Origin: an uncultured Clostridia bacterium
GTDB taxonomy: Bacteria; Bacillota; Clostridia; UBA1381
Reading direction: 5' to 3'
Assembly (NCBI GenBank): GCA_934501535.1
Contig: CAKSUM010000012.1
Span: 1-64,000 of the forward strand
DNA length: 64,000 bases
Shown here: piece by piece, positions 43,215-52,641 of the stretch
Layout: every line of letters starts with the position of its first letter
Position numbering within the stretch: position 1 is the stretch's first letter
Translations under genes and position numbers: made by a program
The notes under the pieces: model-generated
Seen by the model: only the letters and a program-made list of their open reading frames with translations
Databases searched by the model: none
What the model was told of the DNA's origin: nothing

Positions 43215-44084
43215 TCAGTGCATCTTACGCAAAACCTTACCGTAAACCAGTTTTTTATCCGTGTTATACTTCGTAATCACGATTTCCACAGTATCGCCCA
43301 CGCGGTAATCGCCGTCATACTGCATCGACTCATACGAGCACAGCACATCGGTTATATCGTCATACAGCCTACAAAACACACCGCCGCCGTATTTTCCGAT
43401 TATCTTCGCAATTCGCGTCGAGTGCAGCGGGTGACGCATTTCTATACCGTCAAACGGGTGCGGCGTAGTTTCCTTAATCGACAGCGTCAATATTTTCTCT
43501 TCCGGATTAAATTCCTTTATAACCGCTCTTTTCCTATCACCCGGCTTTAACTTCGTCCGCAAATCCGGCACAAGGCTATAACTCACATCTCGCTGTGCCA
43601 GCATAACGTCATAGCCGCCGAAATTTACGGTGCAGACATTCCTGCCCACCGACACAACATCTACCGCGACCGTTCTTCCGGTCAAGCCCTCGCGTCTGTC
43701 GGTCAGCTTTTGCATTTTTTCAAGTGCAAGCTTTCTTGACGCTATCGCAAATCCCGCCTCACGCTCAATATGCGTTACAACAAATGGGACATTTGCACCG
43801 CACATCGAATGCAGCACGTGTCCGCCCTCGGTTTCCGCTGCGAAAACCTCCGTTTCGGGTATGATTATCTTCACCCTGTACTTAATCACAATCAGACATC
43901 TGATTGTCTGCGGCACAGCCTTTCTCTTGCCTTTCGGTACAATCTTAAACTCGTGCACGTCAACGCCGGACACTTCGCCCGTCATTACCGACATACTTTT
44001 CTGCGACGCATATATCGCCTGCCATTCCTCGCGTTCCTCCGCCGTCAGCTCTCTGTCCAATTCCGCAATGCTTTTCTTCATCAT
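43215..44084 (-). CDS. S1 RNA-binding domain protein
   Basis: A 289-aa cytosolic protein. After a helical start (LDRELTAEEREEWQAIYASQ), it has S1-like beta-barrel units: MTGEVSGVDVHEFK, KPGDRKRAVIKEFNPEEKILTLSIKET, and a last unit with IIGKYGGGVFCRLYDDITDVLCSYE ending VGDTVEIVITKYNTDKKLVYGKVL. S1 domains bind RNA or sometimes single-stranded DNA. Similar proteins are present in other conjugative-element operons. AGGAGGAG precedes the two adjacent ATGs. Its precise role is unknown. Confidence 0.75.
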   Translation of the reverse strand: MMKKSIAELDRELTAEEREEWQAIYASQKSMSVMTGEVSGVDVHEFKIVPKGKRKAVPQTIRCLIVIKYRVKIIIPETEVFAAETEGGHVLHSMCGANVPFVVTHIEREAGFAIASRKLALEKMQKLTDRREGLTGRTVAVDVVSVGRNVCTVNFGGYDVMLAQRDVSYSLVPDLRTKLKPGDRKRAVIKEFNPEEKILTLSIKETTPHPFDGIEMRHPLHSTRIAKIIGKYGGGVFCRLYDDITDVLCSYESMQYDGDYRVGDTVEIVITKYNTDKKLVYGKVLRKMH

Positions 44085-44096
44085 CGTCTCCTCCTT

Positions 44097-44618
44097 TTAT
44101 CTCTTGAAAAATTGTGTTCCGCCTGCCGTAACCATAGCAAATTTACAGTTACAGCCTGTTTTGATTTTTCCTATCTGCTCCTTTTCGTCCACAAGAAATA
44201 TAACCACCTCGCATTTATCGTCCGAAAATTTATCATCGGCATAGTCAGACACCGATTTTTCACTTCCCAGCCTTACCGGGATAATGCATATATCCTTATC
44301 GTGCGTATCACCCGGCACAACAAAACGTATCGCCGCACAGCCCTTTGCCCGGTAATGCCGCACATTATCGGTCAGAAAGCACAAAAGCACCTCAAACGCA
44401 CGCACCACATCATAATCCGGCGGCGTACCGCCCGGCAGCATTAAGCCGCCCTGCATTTGAAAATCATCGAACCGGCACATCTGCTCAAGGTATGCGTCTA
44501 TGCTTTTGAAGTTCCGCCAAAACCGAATATTAACCGCACGTCGCAGCTGCTCCTTTGTCAATGCGCCGTATTCGTCGAGCAGCTCCTTTATGTACCGCTG
44601 GTACGGGTTATAGAACAT
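44097..44618 (-). CDS. Hypothetical conjugative-element protein (DUF5697-like)
   Basis: A 173-aa soluble protein. A helical start (YQRYIKELLDEYGALTKEQLRRAVNI) may be a winged-helix unit; the later part (CAAIRFVVPGDTHDKDICIIPVRLG, EVVIFLVDEKEQIGKI) is alpha/beta. From memory it resembles DUF5697 proteins on Firmicutes elements. AAGGGG lies eight bases before the ATG at 44618; other in-frame starts are too close. Possibly a DNA-binding or regulatory protein. Confidence 0.6.
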   Translation of the reverse strand: MFYNPYQRYIKELLDEYGALTKEQLRRAVNIRFWRNFKSIDAYLEQMCRFDDFQMQGGLMLPGGTPPDYDVVRAFEVLLCFLTDNVRHYRAKGCAAIRFVVPGDTHDKDICIIPVRLGSEKSVSDYADDKFSDDKCEVVIFLVDEKEQIGKIKTGCNCKFAMVTAGGTQFFKR

Positions 44619-44631
44619 AATCATCACCCCT

Positions 44632-45534
44632 TCATTCCTTTTTCCGCACGCTGTTCAAAAACGGATCGACCGCCGCCTGCGCGTAATCATCGGTTAAACA
44701 GTTAAAAATCACGCTCATTAAATACCCTTGGTAATTCTTTATCGGCTTATCGTTTTTATGCAGTTTTGCCACCGCACTCTCAAGCGTTGTAACGTCAAGC
44801 TCGCACATACGGCTGCGTATCTTTTCGTTCGGATATACTGCTGTACCGATACGCAAGTGTTCGCTGTAATACATTCTCTCAAGTGCGTCATACAGGATTT
44901 TCTTCTCGTCCTCCGGGAATGTGTCTATACGGCAATTTTCCAGTATCTTGTCAAACTGACCGACAGACTGACTGTAATCATTCTTGATTAATTCAGTTTT
45001 ATTTATTTTATTATGATTTGTGTGCGAATTCGGCAGGTCTTGATGTGCGGTATCCGCCGTTCTTGATATGCCGTTTTGGCAGGTCTTGATATTCCCGTTT
45101 GACATATCTTGCTCGATTTTTTCCCGGTAAGATATGCCGTTTCGGCAGTTCTTGTTTTCCTTTTGCACATAGCTTTTAGCGTCCTTTTGCGAAAGCTTCG
45201 GCTTTGCAATATATATCCTGTTCGGAAAACCACGTCCGCGGCGGGTCTCGCATACCAGCTCCGCACCGGTTAATTCACGGAACGCCGCAATCGCCTTTTT
45301 ATATGTAATACCCAAATCCTCCGCAATTTCCTCACGCGTATAAATCAGATACACCTCGTCCTTTTCGTTTATCCAGCCGTTCAGCTTGGACAGCGAAAGC
45401 CTGTCGAACAGCAGTGCAAAGGTCAGCTTTGCGTCGGACGACAGGCTTTTATATTCTTCATTTGCAAACATACTTTTCGGAATTTTCAAAAATTCACAGC
45501 TTATTATGTCATTTATTTTATATACTTCATTCAT
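44632..45534 (-). CDS. RepA-type replication initiator (N-terminal domain family)
   Basis: A 300-aa protein. Residues about 10-110 match the RepA N-terminal domain: FLKIPKSMFANEEYKSLSSDAKLTFALLFDR, then a winged helix (YTREEIAEDLGITYKKAIAAFREL) and LVCETRRGRGFPNRIYI. The middle is polar and asparagine-rich; the C-terminal ~80 residues (LYDALERMYYSEHLRIG, then NYQGYLMSVIFNCLTDD) match the usual C-terminal domain. It would start replication of the element at its origin. GGAGG lies seven bases before the ATG at 45534. An origin is not evident nearby. Confidence 0.75.
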   Translation of the reverse strand: MNEVYKINDIISCEFLKIPKSMFANEEYKSLSSDAKLTFALLFDRLSLSKLNGWINEKDEVYLIYTREEIAEDLGITYKKAIAAFRELTGAELVCETRRGRGFPNRIYIAKPKLSQKDAKSYVQKENKNCRNGISYREKIEQDMSNGNIKTCQNGISRTADTAHQDLPNSHTNHNKINKTELIKNDYSQSVGQFDKILENCRIDTFPEDEKKILYDALERMYYSEHLRIGTAVYPNEKIRSRMCELDVTTLESAVAKLHKNDKPIKNYQGYLMSVIFNCLTDDYAQAAVDPFLNSVRKKE

Positions 45535-45546
45535 AGTCATTCCTCC

Positions 45547-47541
45547 CTACTCGTTTAAAATATCCGCCGCGGTGCATTGCTCCGGGTCGAAAACCGTTTC
45601 CTCGAGCGACACCTGTATCGGCTTTTCTTCTATCGGTTCATCCGGTATGATTGGTATATCTTCCTGCACCGGTTGCGGCGGTGTTTCTTCCTCCCGGCGC
45701 CATTTGGGGATATAGTCGCTTATACGCGTATATTCAAGTTCATTAAACGCCGATATTTCCTCCGGGATTATCTTAAACGCCTTTATCGGCTTTTGCCCGC
45801 GTATCAAAAGCAGGCACTCACGGTTATCAAGCTGCAGCACCTCCTCCGGGTACATTAAGGGACGCATTGTGTTCGATTTTGTCTGACGGTAGCCCGTCAC
45901 CTCACGCGTTATCGGCGAAAACAGCGGCGTCTGCGGCGACATACTGTTCGTCAGCTGTATCGTCACATTTCCGCAGCGTTTTGATATGAACTCACTTGTC
46001 ATAGTATCATTACACCCCAAAAACAGCTGTGTGTCGCAGTTTCCGACTATTTCCTCCCATTCCTTTATCGGATACCTGTCGGCAAGCTGTGCAATACTCT
46101 GGACAATGATATGACAGTTTATGCCATATGAACGCACCACCGAAATTGTCTTTTTGAAATCCAAAAGCTTTCCGCAGTTACAAAATTCGTCCATAACGAA
46201 ATTCACCGGTACGGGCAGTCTGCCGCGTTCATCGCCGTGCTTTCTTGCAAAGTCGGTCAGCCGCTTAAAGAGCAGCGAGAAAAACAGCGATGACAAAAAC
46301 TCATACGCAGAGTCCTGTGCCGATATTATGCAGAAGTACGCACACGGCTGTTTGCCCGGCAGCTCCATATCAATCTCGTGGTATTTCGTAATCGTATCGA
46401 CAAGCTTATTCTGAAACACGCTGAGCCTTGAGCCGAGACCGATGAAGATATTGCCCCACAGGTTACTTGCCGCCTGCTTGAATATGCCGTAGGGTGCACG
46501 TGCCGGGTGGTCAATCGGCAGCCGCTGAAATTTCATATCAAGGCTCTTTTGCCCCTCGGTCGAAATCATTTTATATATCGTCCCGAGTGAACGCTCGTGT
46601 ATCGGCAAAAGCTCGTTTGTTACAGGGTCACGCATACTCTGCACGTACAGTATCAGTGCGATTAACAGGTTCTTTTCCGCCTTGTCCCAGAAGTCCGCCT
46701 TTTGCTCGCTGTCGGCGGTGTTTCTGATGATTATTTCCGCGACCGACTGCACCATATCGGTATCATTGCCTATTTCACCTATGCAGTTCCAGCCGTCCGA
46801 ATTTTCCATATCCAAAAGGTTAAACGCCTTTACCACATACCCTTGCTTTCGCAAAAACTCCGACATCGACTCGAAAAACTCGCCCTTCGGGTCAACCAGT
46901 ATCATACTCTCGCGTCTGTCCGCCTTGAATTTTGCCATCTTCAAAATAAACGGCTTTACAAATCCGCGTGATTTACCCGAACCCGATGCACCGTAAACCA
47001 TTGTATGGCTGTTAAGTCCGGCATCGGTTCTGAGTCCGGCATAATCCGCAAAACGGTCATCGTCATAAACGCTGTCCTTTATCTTGCACAGTATCGGGCA
47101 GGGCAGCTTATCGGCAGAGCCGAGCTGCAAAACCTTTTCCCTTTCTCTCTCGCTCATCCAGCCTGATGTGCCGTGCGTGCCCTCATTTGAAATATCGAAA
47201 TTCCTCTCGTCCTTCGTTATCTTAACGCCGGTTATGTAGTGCAGCCACTTTCCCGACACAAGTGCGTACATTATGAGAATAAAAAAAGCCGTCCCCAGCC
47301 CCTGCGGCGAGAATACGGCTAAAAAGCAGTTTATCGGATTTAATGACAGCAGTTTTACGCTCTCACTCGTGCGGAAGTTATGCGTTGCGTTTTTGAACAC
47401 ATTTGCATATATCCCGTAAAGGTACATCGCCGCAATCGCACAGGCTGCATAATACGCAAAGTGTTCTTTTATCTTCAGTATACGCCTACGGATTTTTCCG
47501 GTTCGCATCAGGTGCTTTTGTATTTTTTGCAACAGCTTCAA
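45547..47541 (-). CDS. VirD4/TraG-type coupling protein
   Basis: A 664-aa membrane ATPase that links the relaxosome to the type IV secretion channel. Two N-terminal transmembrane segments lie in the first 100 residues; Walker A is GASGSGKS at 184-191; Walker B is VNFVMDEFCN; a TraG-like HIIVQSIAQLADRY follows. The C-terminus is acidic and proline-rich. The TTG at 47541 has GGAGGGG seven bases upstream; an ATG at 47508 lacks such a site. It overlaps the end of the 358-aa gene by 56 bases. Confidence 0.9.
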   Translation of the reverse strand: MKLLQKIQKHLMRTGKIRRRILKIKEHFAYYAACAIAAMYLYGIYANVFKNATHNFRTSESVKLLSLNPINCFLAVFSPQGLGTAFFILIMYALVSGKWLHYITGVKITKDERNFDISNEGTHGTSGWMSEREREKVLQLGSADKLPCPILCKIKDSVYDDDRFADYAGLRTDAGLNSHTMVYGASGSGKSRGFVKPFILKMAKFKADRRESMILVDPKGEFFESMSEFLRKQGYVVKAFNLLDMENSDGWNCIGEIGNDTDMVQSVAEIIIRNTADSEQKADFWDKAEKNLLIALILYVQSMRDPVTNELLPIHERSLGTIYKMISTEGQKSLDMKFQRLPIDHPARAPYGIFKQAASNLWGNIFIGLGSRLSVFQNKLVDTITKYHEIDMELPGKQPCAYFCIISAQDSAYEFLSSLFFSLLFKRLTDFARKHGDERGRLPVPVNFVMDEFCNCGKLLDFKKTISVVRSYGINCHIIVQSIAQLADRYPIKEWEEIVGNCDTQLFLGCNDTMTSEFISKRCGNVTIQLTNSMSPQTPLFSPITREVTGYRQTKSNTMRPLMYPEEVLQLDNRECLLLIRGQKPIKAFKIIPEEISAFNELEYTRISDYIPKWRREEETPPQPVQEDIPIIPDEPIEEKPIQVSLEETVFDPEQCTAADILNE

Positions 47542-48562
47542 TATATTTCCCCTCCTTTGTAAGGTACGGCTTTCGTTCCGGCTTTTCGGTTATTTCGGGG
47601 AATATTCCGCACATTCCTTTTTCATCAATCGCCGCAACGGTGCATTTCGGACAGTCGAACTCCGCAAGCAGACGCAGCAGCATATTTTTCTGAAATGTCA
47701 TACACACAAGCTTTGCCTCTCCCTTTATCCGTCCCAGCCCGCGTTTTATCCTCCCGACATTCATATCAATACCGACAATACTGTTTATATCGCCCACCGC
47801 GTTCAATATCCGCTGCTCATAGTCGGGAATACTCATCACACGCATTTGTATTACACCGCTTGCATTAAGCGGCACAAGTGCATACTCCGTCCCCATTTCC
47901 TCCAGTGCGTCGCGGTAGTGTCTGCGTCCGTACGCCCCGACTTCGCCTTTTTGCATCAGGCAGTCATACAGTTCATCGAGCGTTGTTCCTGCAAGGAGTA
48001 CACACACATTCCGGATTTTCCCCATAGCCGATACCTGCGACAAAAATATCTCCCTTTCATATCCGGGTATCAACCATTCATTCTCTGCAAGGGGGACATA
48101 CGCTATATATGCCGTGTCCCGAAGTTTAAGTATTCCTACAAACCTCGTTCCTGCAAGAGCCTTTTTCCCTCCGTCCGCACGTGATGCAAGGCTTGTTATA
48201 TACCCCGTTTCTTTTCCTGCAAGCTCTCCCGGTTCCTTATATGTCACCTCTATTCCTGCAAGGTCAAGCAGGATATTAAGCTCCGCGTTTTTTAGTTTCC
48301 GCCCGTACCCTTTTCTTTTCGTGTCGGTTTTATTATCCTGTGCAAAGCTGTATCCCATCTCTGCAAGAACGTTAAGCCCCTCATATGTCAGCTTAAAACT
48401 CTTTCCGTTACCGAGCAGTTTGACAAGTCCGTGTACCTGCAAGTTGTTTATCATTTCACGGTTAAAAAGCTTTGTTTTGAACCGTCCGGAAAGCCCCGTC
48501 GGGATATATCTGCAAAGTCCGCATAAAGTTAAAACTCTGCTGTCAAAATTGTCCAAAATCAT
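47486..48562 (-). CDS. Winged-helix protein of unknown function, upstream of virD4
   Basis: A 358-aa soluble protein. The N-terminal ~75 residues (VLTLCGLCRYIPTGLSGRFKTKLFNREMINNLQVHGLVKLL) look like a winged helix, as in replication-relaxation proteins. The remainder is alpha/beta with repeated short hydrophobic strands (IRNVCVLLAGTTLDELYDCL). GAGGGG lies eight bases before the ATG. It is followed, in an overlap, by the coupling protein. A role in relaxosome formation or transfer regulation is possible. Confidence 0.55.
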   Translation of the reverse strand: MILDNFDSRVLTLCGLCRYIPTGLSGRFKTKLFNREMINNLQVHGLVKLLGNGKSFKLTYEGLNVLAEMGYSFAQDNKTDTKRKGYGRKLKNAELNILLDLAGIEVTYKEPGELAGKETGYITSLASRADGGKKALAGTRFVGILKLRDTAYIAYVPLAENEWLIPGYEREIFLSQVSAMGKIRNVCVLLAGTTLDELYDCLMQKGEVGAYGRRHYRDALEEMGTEYALVPLNASGVIQMRVMSIPDYEQRILNAVGDINSIVGIDMNVGRIKRGLGRIKGEAKLVCMTFQKNMLLRLLAEFDCPKCTVAAIDEKGMCGIFPEITEKPERKPYLTKEGKYIEAVAKNTKAPDANRKNP

Positions 48563-48707
48563 ACGTTCGTCCCCTCTAAGCACATTAGTGCGACAAAAAT
48601 TCAAAAGTCAATTTTTGCCGTGTCCCGAAAGCCGCATTGCAGCTTGCTTTTTCGGCTGTTTATTACAGGGGACGAAAGCGGTATTTTTACAGTCCGCAAT
48701 AGATACC

Positions 48708-49364
48708 TCAAAAACCTGTTTGTCCCCCGTAAGGAAATGCGTCGGAATTTAAGTTTTCCATAAAAAATCCCGCGTCCTCCGGCGGCATAAGCCAGATTTC
48801 GCAGGATAAATTATCCGACACTTTTGTAAAGAGTCCGATGTCCAGGTCGAACTGGGTATCGTCCTTAATCACCCGCCCCTTCAGACTGTTCGGTATCATC
48901 TTCCAGCCCTTGTTATCGTTATCGAGTGCGTTGTGATTTTTCAGATTGCAGTATTCCACAATCGCCAAAAACGCCTTTTCAAAATGCGGCAGCTCATACG
49001 GATATTCTGTTAAAAGCCGCGATATTGTATCGCCGATATATCCGCTTATTCGGTGGCGGCAGTTCGGCAGCAGCATATTCAGCGTTATGTGCAGCCAGCC
49101 CTCGCCCGTCACCTCGCAGCTGCCGCAAAGCCCGGATATGCACGCACCTTTCGGCGATGCAGCCGTGCGTCGGTCGCGGCGAAATTTTTCGAGCGTCACT
49201 CTTGACGTGATGCACAGGTTTTCCAGCTCACACAGGTAATCGTCCATCAGCTTTGCCTGTGTCTCGCCCGACAGGCTGTTTGACATCAGCATCCGCGAAA
49301 GGCACTGCAATACCTTGACATTCCGCTCTTGCAGCGTATTTATTGTTTTCTTATATTCGTCCAT
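48708..49364 (-). CDS. Hypothetical conjugative-element protein (DUF6100-like)
   Basis: A 218-aa protein. A helical start (YKKTINTLQERNVKVLQCLSRML) is followed by a mixed region with CRHRISGYIGDTISRLLTEYPYELP and an alpha/beta end (SLKGRVIKDDTQFDLDIGLF). I recall this as similar to DUF6100 proteins of Firmicutes conjugative elements, with moderate confidence. It overlaps the end of the VirB4 gene by 14 bases. Function unknown. Confidence 0.55.
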   Translation of the reverse strand: MDEYKKTINTLQERNVKVLQCLSRMLMSNSLSGETQAKLMDDYLCELENLCITSRVTLEKFRRDRRTAASPKGACISGLCGSCEVTGEGWLHITLNMLLPNCRHRISGYIGDTISRLLTEYPYELPHFEKAFLAIVEYCNLKNHNALDNDNKGWKMIPNSLKGRVIKDDTQFDLDIGLFTKVSDNLSCEIWLMPPEDAGFFMENLNSDAFPYGGQTGF

Positions 49365-51276
49365 TTTTCCCTACCCTTTTTTCCAAATCACTTCTTTTCG
49401 TTGTCAACAGCGAATACATCGCCGGTGACGCCTTTACCTCAATGCAAACCTTATTTCGGTTCGCACAAAGGAGTGCTTCGCCGCGGCGGTTTCGGATAAT
49501 CTGCATGGTTTCCTCGTCCGACAGCGACATATATTTCTGCACGGCAAACGCCTCGTCCTCTTCAAGCTGCAAAATAAACTTTATCCGCGAGTTATTTATG
49601 ACGCCTTTTCCGTACTTGCCGTCATCAAGCGAGAAAAAGTCGCCTATATCCTGCGTTGCCGCGATTGCCGCACCGCCGTAGCCGCGGATAACCTTGAATA
49701 TTTCAAGCACATAATCCGCCGCCATTCTGTTCGAGCCGGCACCGATTAACGTCCACAGCTCGTCCAAGAAAATCACCTTTTTCCTGATACGGCTTTCCTT
49801 AGCTTTATCCCAGACATAATCGAGCGCCATAAACATTCCCAGCGGCTTTAAATGCTCGGTCATTTCCGAAATATCCAGCACGATATATTTATTATCAAGG
49901 TCTACATTTGTCTCGCCGCCGAACCCGGAAAGCGAGCCGACCGCAAATTTTTCAAGCATAAGTGCAAGACTTTTCGTTTCCGGCTGCGATGTAAGCTCGT
50001 TATATAAGTCGGTCAGCGTCGGCATCTTCTTAAACTTTCCCTTTGCCGCAAACAGTGACTTATTATCAAAGTCTATCCCAAACGCCTTATATGTCCGTAT
50101 CACCGCACTGTCGAGCAGATTAAGCTCGTCCTGCGTTATATCCGGCTTTATGAGCGAAAAGAAAATCATCAGCTTTTGCAGCTTTTCCGCCAGAACCGAA
50201 TCGCCGCGGTCATCTCCCTTTATTTCACAGTCGGTCGATATGCTCGCCTTTCTGATTTCCATAATATTTATGCAATCCTTTGATGATGGTGCTATGCGGA
50301 TATATTTGCCGCCGATTGCACGGCAGGCGTCGGCGAACTCGTGTCCCTTAATCGGTGCAAGTATGAACACCTGCGTCCCCTGCAGCCTAAGCCGCAGAGC
50401 CATAAGCTGCATCAAAAATGTTTTTCCCGCACCCGACATACCCAAAATACAGCCGTTTGCGTTGGAATACTTATCGCTGTCGAAGATATCCAGTATCGCC
50501 ACCGATCTGTTATATTTATTCAGTCCCAGAAATATACCGCCCGGGTCATAAATCTCATACGATGAAAACGGGAATGCCGCCGCAAGCGAGTCGGTCAGAA
50601 CATTTCTTCTCGCCTTACGCTCAATATCCGCGTCGAGTGAAAGCGTCGGCAGCATAGACAAAAAACATTGCTCGTGCTTATAGTCCGCACGTTTTACAAT
50701 CATATTCATAGACACACACAGCGTTATGACATCGTTTGTACGCATTTCCAAATCCTCGGCATTATCCGCCGTCACTTCAATGAGCGTTGTCATATAGTAG
50801 AAGTCCTGCCCATCGCGATTCATTCCCTCTTTTAAGTAAAAACCCGCCGAAATCGCACTGTCAAGCTCTTCATAGTCCTGCCTTGTGTCGCCAACCTCGC
50901 GCATACGGCTGCGGTTTAACATTGTTTTTTGTGATATTCTGGACAGAATTTTATCTCTCGGCATACGCTTAAAGGAAAAGCTGATACCGATATTGTCCCC
51001 TACCTCTACAAGCGGTGACAGCCACGCACCCTCTGTTTTTGTGCGGTAGCCGTAGCCGGCAACGTACAGATACGTGTGATATATTCCGTCCGCAACGATA
51101 TAGTCGCGGCTGCCGTTATCCACCGATGACGGTGCCAGAAGGTCAAGCACCGTTGTCGCACCCGTCCAAAGTTCGGGGATTTCTTCCTCCTTTTCCCCTT
51201 TAAACCGCGTTTTTAATTTATCAAAAACCGATGTTTTTTCACTGTTATTATTAAAGCTGAGCTTTGCCAATGTCAC
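49351..51276 (-). CDS. VirB4-type conjugation ATPase
   Basis: A 641-aa ATPase that powers the type IV secretion system. Walker A GMSGAGKT is at 279-286; Walker B is VIFLDELWTLIG in the second half; TQDIGDFFSL follows. Residues 1-260 lack the full VirB4 N-terminal domain, which is encoded separately upstream (51273-51902). No membrane segment is obvious. It overlaps both neighbours by a few bases, a sign of coupled translation. It is part of the mating channel with VirD4, TrbL and PrgI. Confidence 0.9.
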   Translation of the reverse strand: MTLAKLSFNNNSEKTSVFDKLKTRFKGEKEEEIPELWTGATTVLDLLAPSSVDNGSRDYIVADGIYHTYLYVAGYGYRTKTEGAWLSPLVEVGDNIGISFSFKRMPRDKILSRISQKTMLNRSRMREVGDTRQDYEELDSAISAGFYLKEGMNRDGQDFYYMTTLIEVTADNAEDLEMRTNDVITLCVSMNMIVKRADYKHEQCFLSMLPTLSLDADIERKARRNVLTDSLAAAFPFSSYEIYDPGGIFLGLNKYNRSVAILDIFDSDKYSNANGCILGMSGAGKTFLMQLMALRLRLQGTQVFILAPIKGHEFADACRAIGGKYIRIAPSSKDCINIMEIRKASISTDCEIKGDDRGDSVLAEKLQKLMIFFSLIKPDITQDELNLLDSAVIRTYKAFGIDFDNKSLFAAKGKFKKMPTLTDLYNELTSQPETKSLALMLEKFAVGSLSGFGGETNVDLDNKYIVLDISEMTEHLKPLGMFMALDYVWDKAKESRIRKKVIFLDELWTLIGAGSNRMAADYVLEIFKVIRGYGGAAIAATQDIGDFFSLDDGKYGKGVINNSRIKFILQLEEDEAFAVQKYMSLSDEETMQIIRNRRGEALLCANRNKVCIEVKASPAMYSLLTTKRSDLEKRVGKNGRI

Positions 51277-51902
51277 CTCTCCTCTCTCGTATGAACCTCG
51301 CCTATCATATCCTCTGTGATGCTGCCCGGCGGAATATATCTTGAGCTGTTTTTATTTATCATACGGTGCAAAAGCTCTATTAGCATACCGTTATCGCAGT
51401 CGATCACCTCAAGTCCGCACTGCATCAAAAACTTTTGAGCCTTGTATACCTCGTCCGAAAGCGACCGTATAACATCAGAAAACGCCGCCTTATGCGAGAG
51501 TGCGTTCTGCACATACTCGAACGTGATAAAGAACCGCTTTTTAACCGCCGTGTTATCGGACAAGCCCTTGACAAACGCTGCCTCGTCCTCCGTCATTTTG
51601 CGGCACAGCTCATTTTGCTCCGACTCAAGCCGCTGCATAAGATTTTTTATGTATTCATCAATATCCGCCCTCTGCGTCACTACGCGAATTTGCATTCTGT
51701 CCGGTGCGATTTTCAGGTATGACGCGAAATAGAATATGATATTTTCCTGCTCAACCTCGCTTTTTAAGTAAAAATTAACGGGTAGCACCTCGCAGATTTT
51801 GATGCACCGCCCGTCTTTTAAAATAACTATCCCGTTTTTTATATCGCGAATCGGCAGCCAGTCCTGCGTACTGCCTTCATACGTTTTTGTGTCCCTTTTC
51901 AA
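51273..51902 (-). CDS. VirB4 N-terminal-domain protein (split gene)
   Basis: A 209-aa protein similar to the N-terminal domain of VirB4/TraC-type ATPases: STQDWLPIRDIKNGIVILKDGRCIKICEVLPVNF and YLKIAPDRMQIRVVTQRADIDEY, with charged helices and no Walker motif. In many Firmicutes elements the N-terminal part forms one gene with VirB4, but here it stands alone with a four-base overlap. It probably docks the ATPase to the PrgI-like membrane protein encoded just upstream. Confidence 0.75.
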   Translation of the reverse strand: MKRDTKTYEGSTQDWLPIRDIKNGIVILKDGRCIKICEVLPVNFYLKSEVEQENIIFYFASYLKIAPDRMQIRVVTQRADIDEYIKNLMQRLESEQNELCRKMTEDEAAFVKGLSDNTAVKKRFFITFEYVQNALSHKAAFSDVIRSLSDEVYKAQKFLMQCGLEVIDCDNGMLIELLHRMINKNSSRYIPPGSITEDMIGEVHTREER

Positions 51903-52191
51903 TCACTTCACCCCGATACTCGTATATTTTCTTTGCATTGTGCCAATGCCACACATTTTTTGCAAACACCGACAGGCAATCGTCATTGATACCCAGCAGC
52001 GCAGTTCCACCGGTTGGAATTGCAAATACCGCTGCGGCAATCGTTTTCCACGTAAGACCGCCCGGAACAAGTGTAAACGAAAGATACACAAAAGGCAGGG
52101 ACAAAAGCCCTGCCTCAATGACATTCCGTATCCCGAACAGCCCCGCTATTTTTCCGTTATCCTCAAAATTTGAGGGGATATAGTATTCCAT
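51877..52191 (-). CDS. PrgI-family conjugation membrane protein
   Basis: A 104-aa protein: YYIPSNFEDNGKIAGLFGIRN, two hydrophobic segments (VIEAGLLSLPFVYLSFTLV and IAAAVFAIPTGGTALLGI), and a C-terminal cytosolic helix (CLSVFAKNVWHWHNAKKI). This is the PrgI/VirB3-like build that anchors VirB4 to the membrane. AAGGAG precedes the ATG. Its end overlaps the VirB4 N-domain gene by 26 bases. A terminator lies 26 bases upstream, at the end of the MNT/HEPN cassette. Confidence 0.85.
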   Translation of the reverse strand: MEYYIPSNFEDNGKIAGLFGIRNVIEAGLLSLPFVYLSFTLVPGGLTWKTIAAAVFAIPTGGTALLGINDDCLSVFAKNVWHWHNAKKIYEYRGEVIEKGHKNV

Positions 52192-52216
52192 AAATTCTTA
52201 TCATAACTCCTTCCTC

Positions 52217-52244
52217 AAAAAAGACCTGCAATCCGCAAGTCTTT
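52217..52244 (-). terminator. Terminator of the MNT/HEPN cassette
   Basis: On the minus strand AAAGACTTGC pairs with GCAGGTCTTT (one G-U), followed by TTTTTT. The HEPN stop lies within it. It stands between upstream transfer genes and PrgI-VirB4, so it may reduce their expression. Confidence 0.75.
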
Positions 52245-52641
52245 AATATCTCGTATTCAAATATTCCCTTACCGCTTGTGTGAACTTTTCGGCATTCTCG
52301 ATCTGAATTTTTACATCTTCTTTAGATATTACATAAAAATCCTCATAATCCGATTCCTGCCGCATCTCAAATGCATTTTGTATAACTGTTGAGTATTCTT
52401 TGTCAAATATTCCGGTTTTAACATACTGCTGTTGAAAATACGCTATAACACCGGAATGTTTTGCACGGTCTGCACCATCGCACGCCATAACCGCTCTTGC
52501 AGCGTGAAAAATCGCATAGTATGCACGGTTGACCGCATCTTCCATACATTTCTCGCCGTACAAAAGCTTTGATGCCTTTATACATTCCTCGGCTTTTTCC
52601 ACTCGATATGCGGACAGCGATTTTCTCTCATCATCAAGCAT
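52243..52641 (-). CDS. HEPN-domain toxin of an MNT/HEPN pair
   Basis: A 132-aa helical protein. EKAEECIKASKLLYGEKCMEDAVNRAYYAIFHAARAVMA contains the HEPN motif (R in NRAYYAIFH, with the conserved H six residues later, close to RX4-6H), which often has RNase activity. It overlaps the MNT gene by eight bases. The antitoxin usually inactivates the HEPN protein by adding AMP. The cassette has its own promoter and terminator and lies inside the transfer gene cluster. Confidence 0.85.
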   Translation of the reverse strand: MLDDERKSLSAYRVEKAEECIKASKLLYGEKCMEDAVNRAYYAIFHAARAVMACDGADRAKHSGVIAYFQQQYVKTGIFDKEYSTVIQNAFEMRQESDYEDFYVISKEDVKIQIENAEKFTQAVREYLNTRY

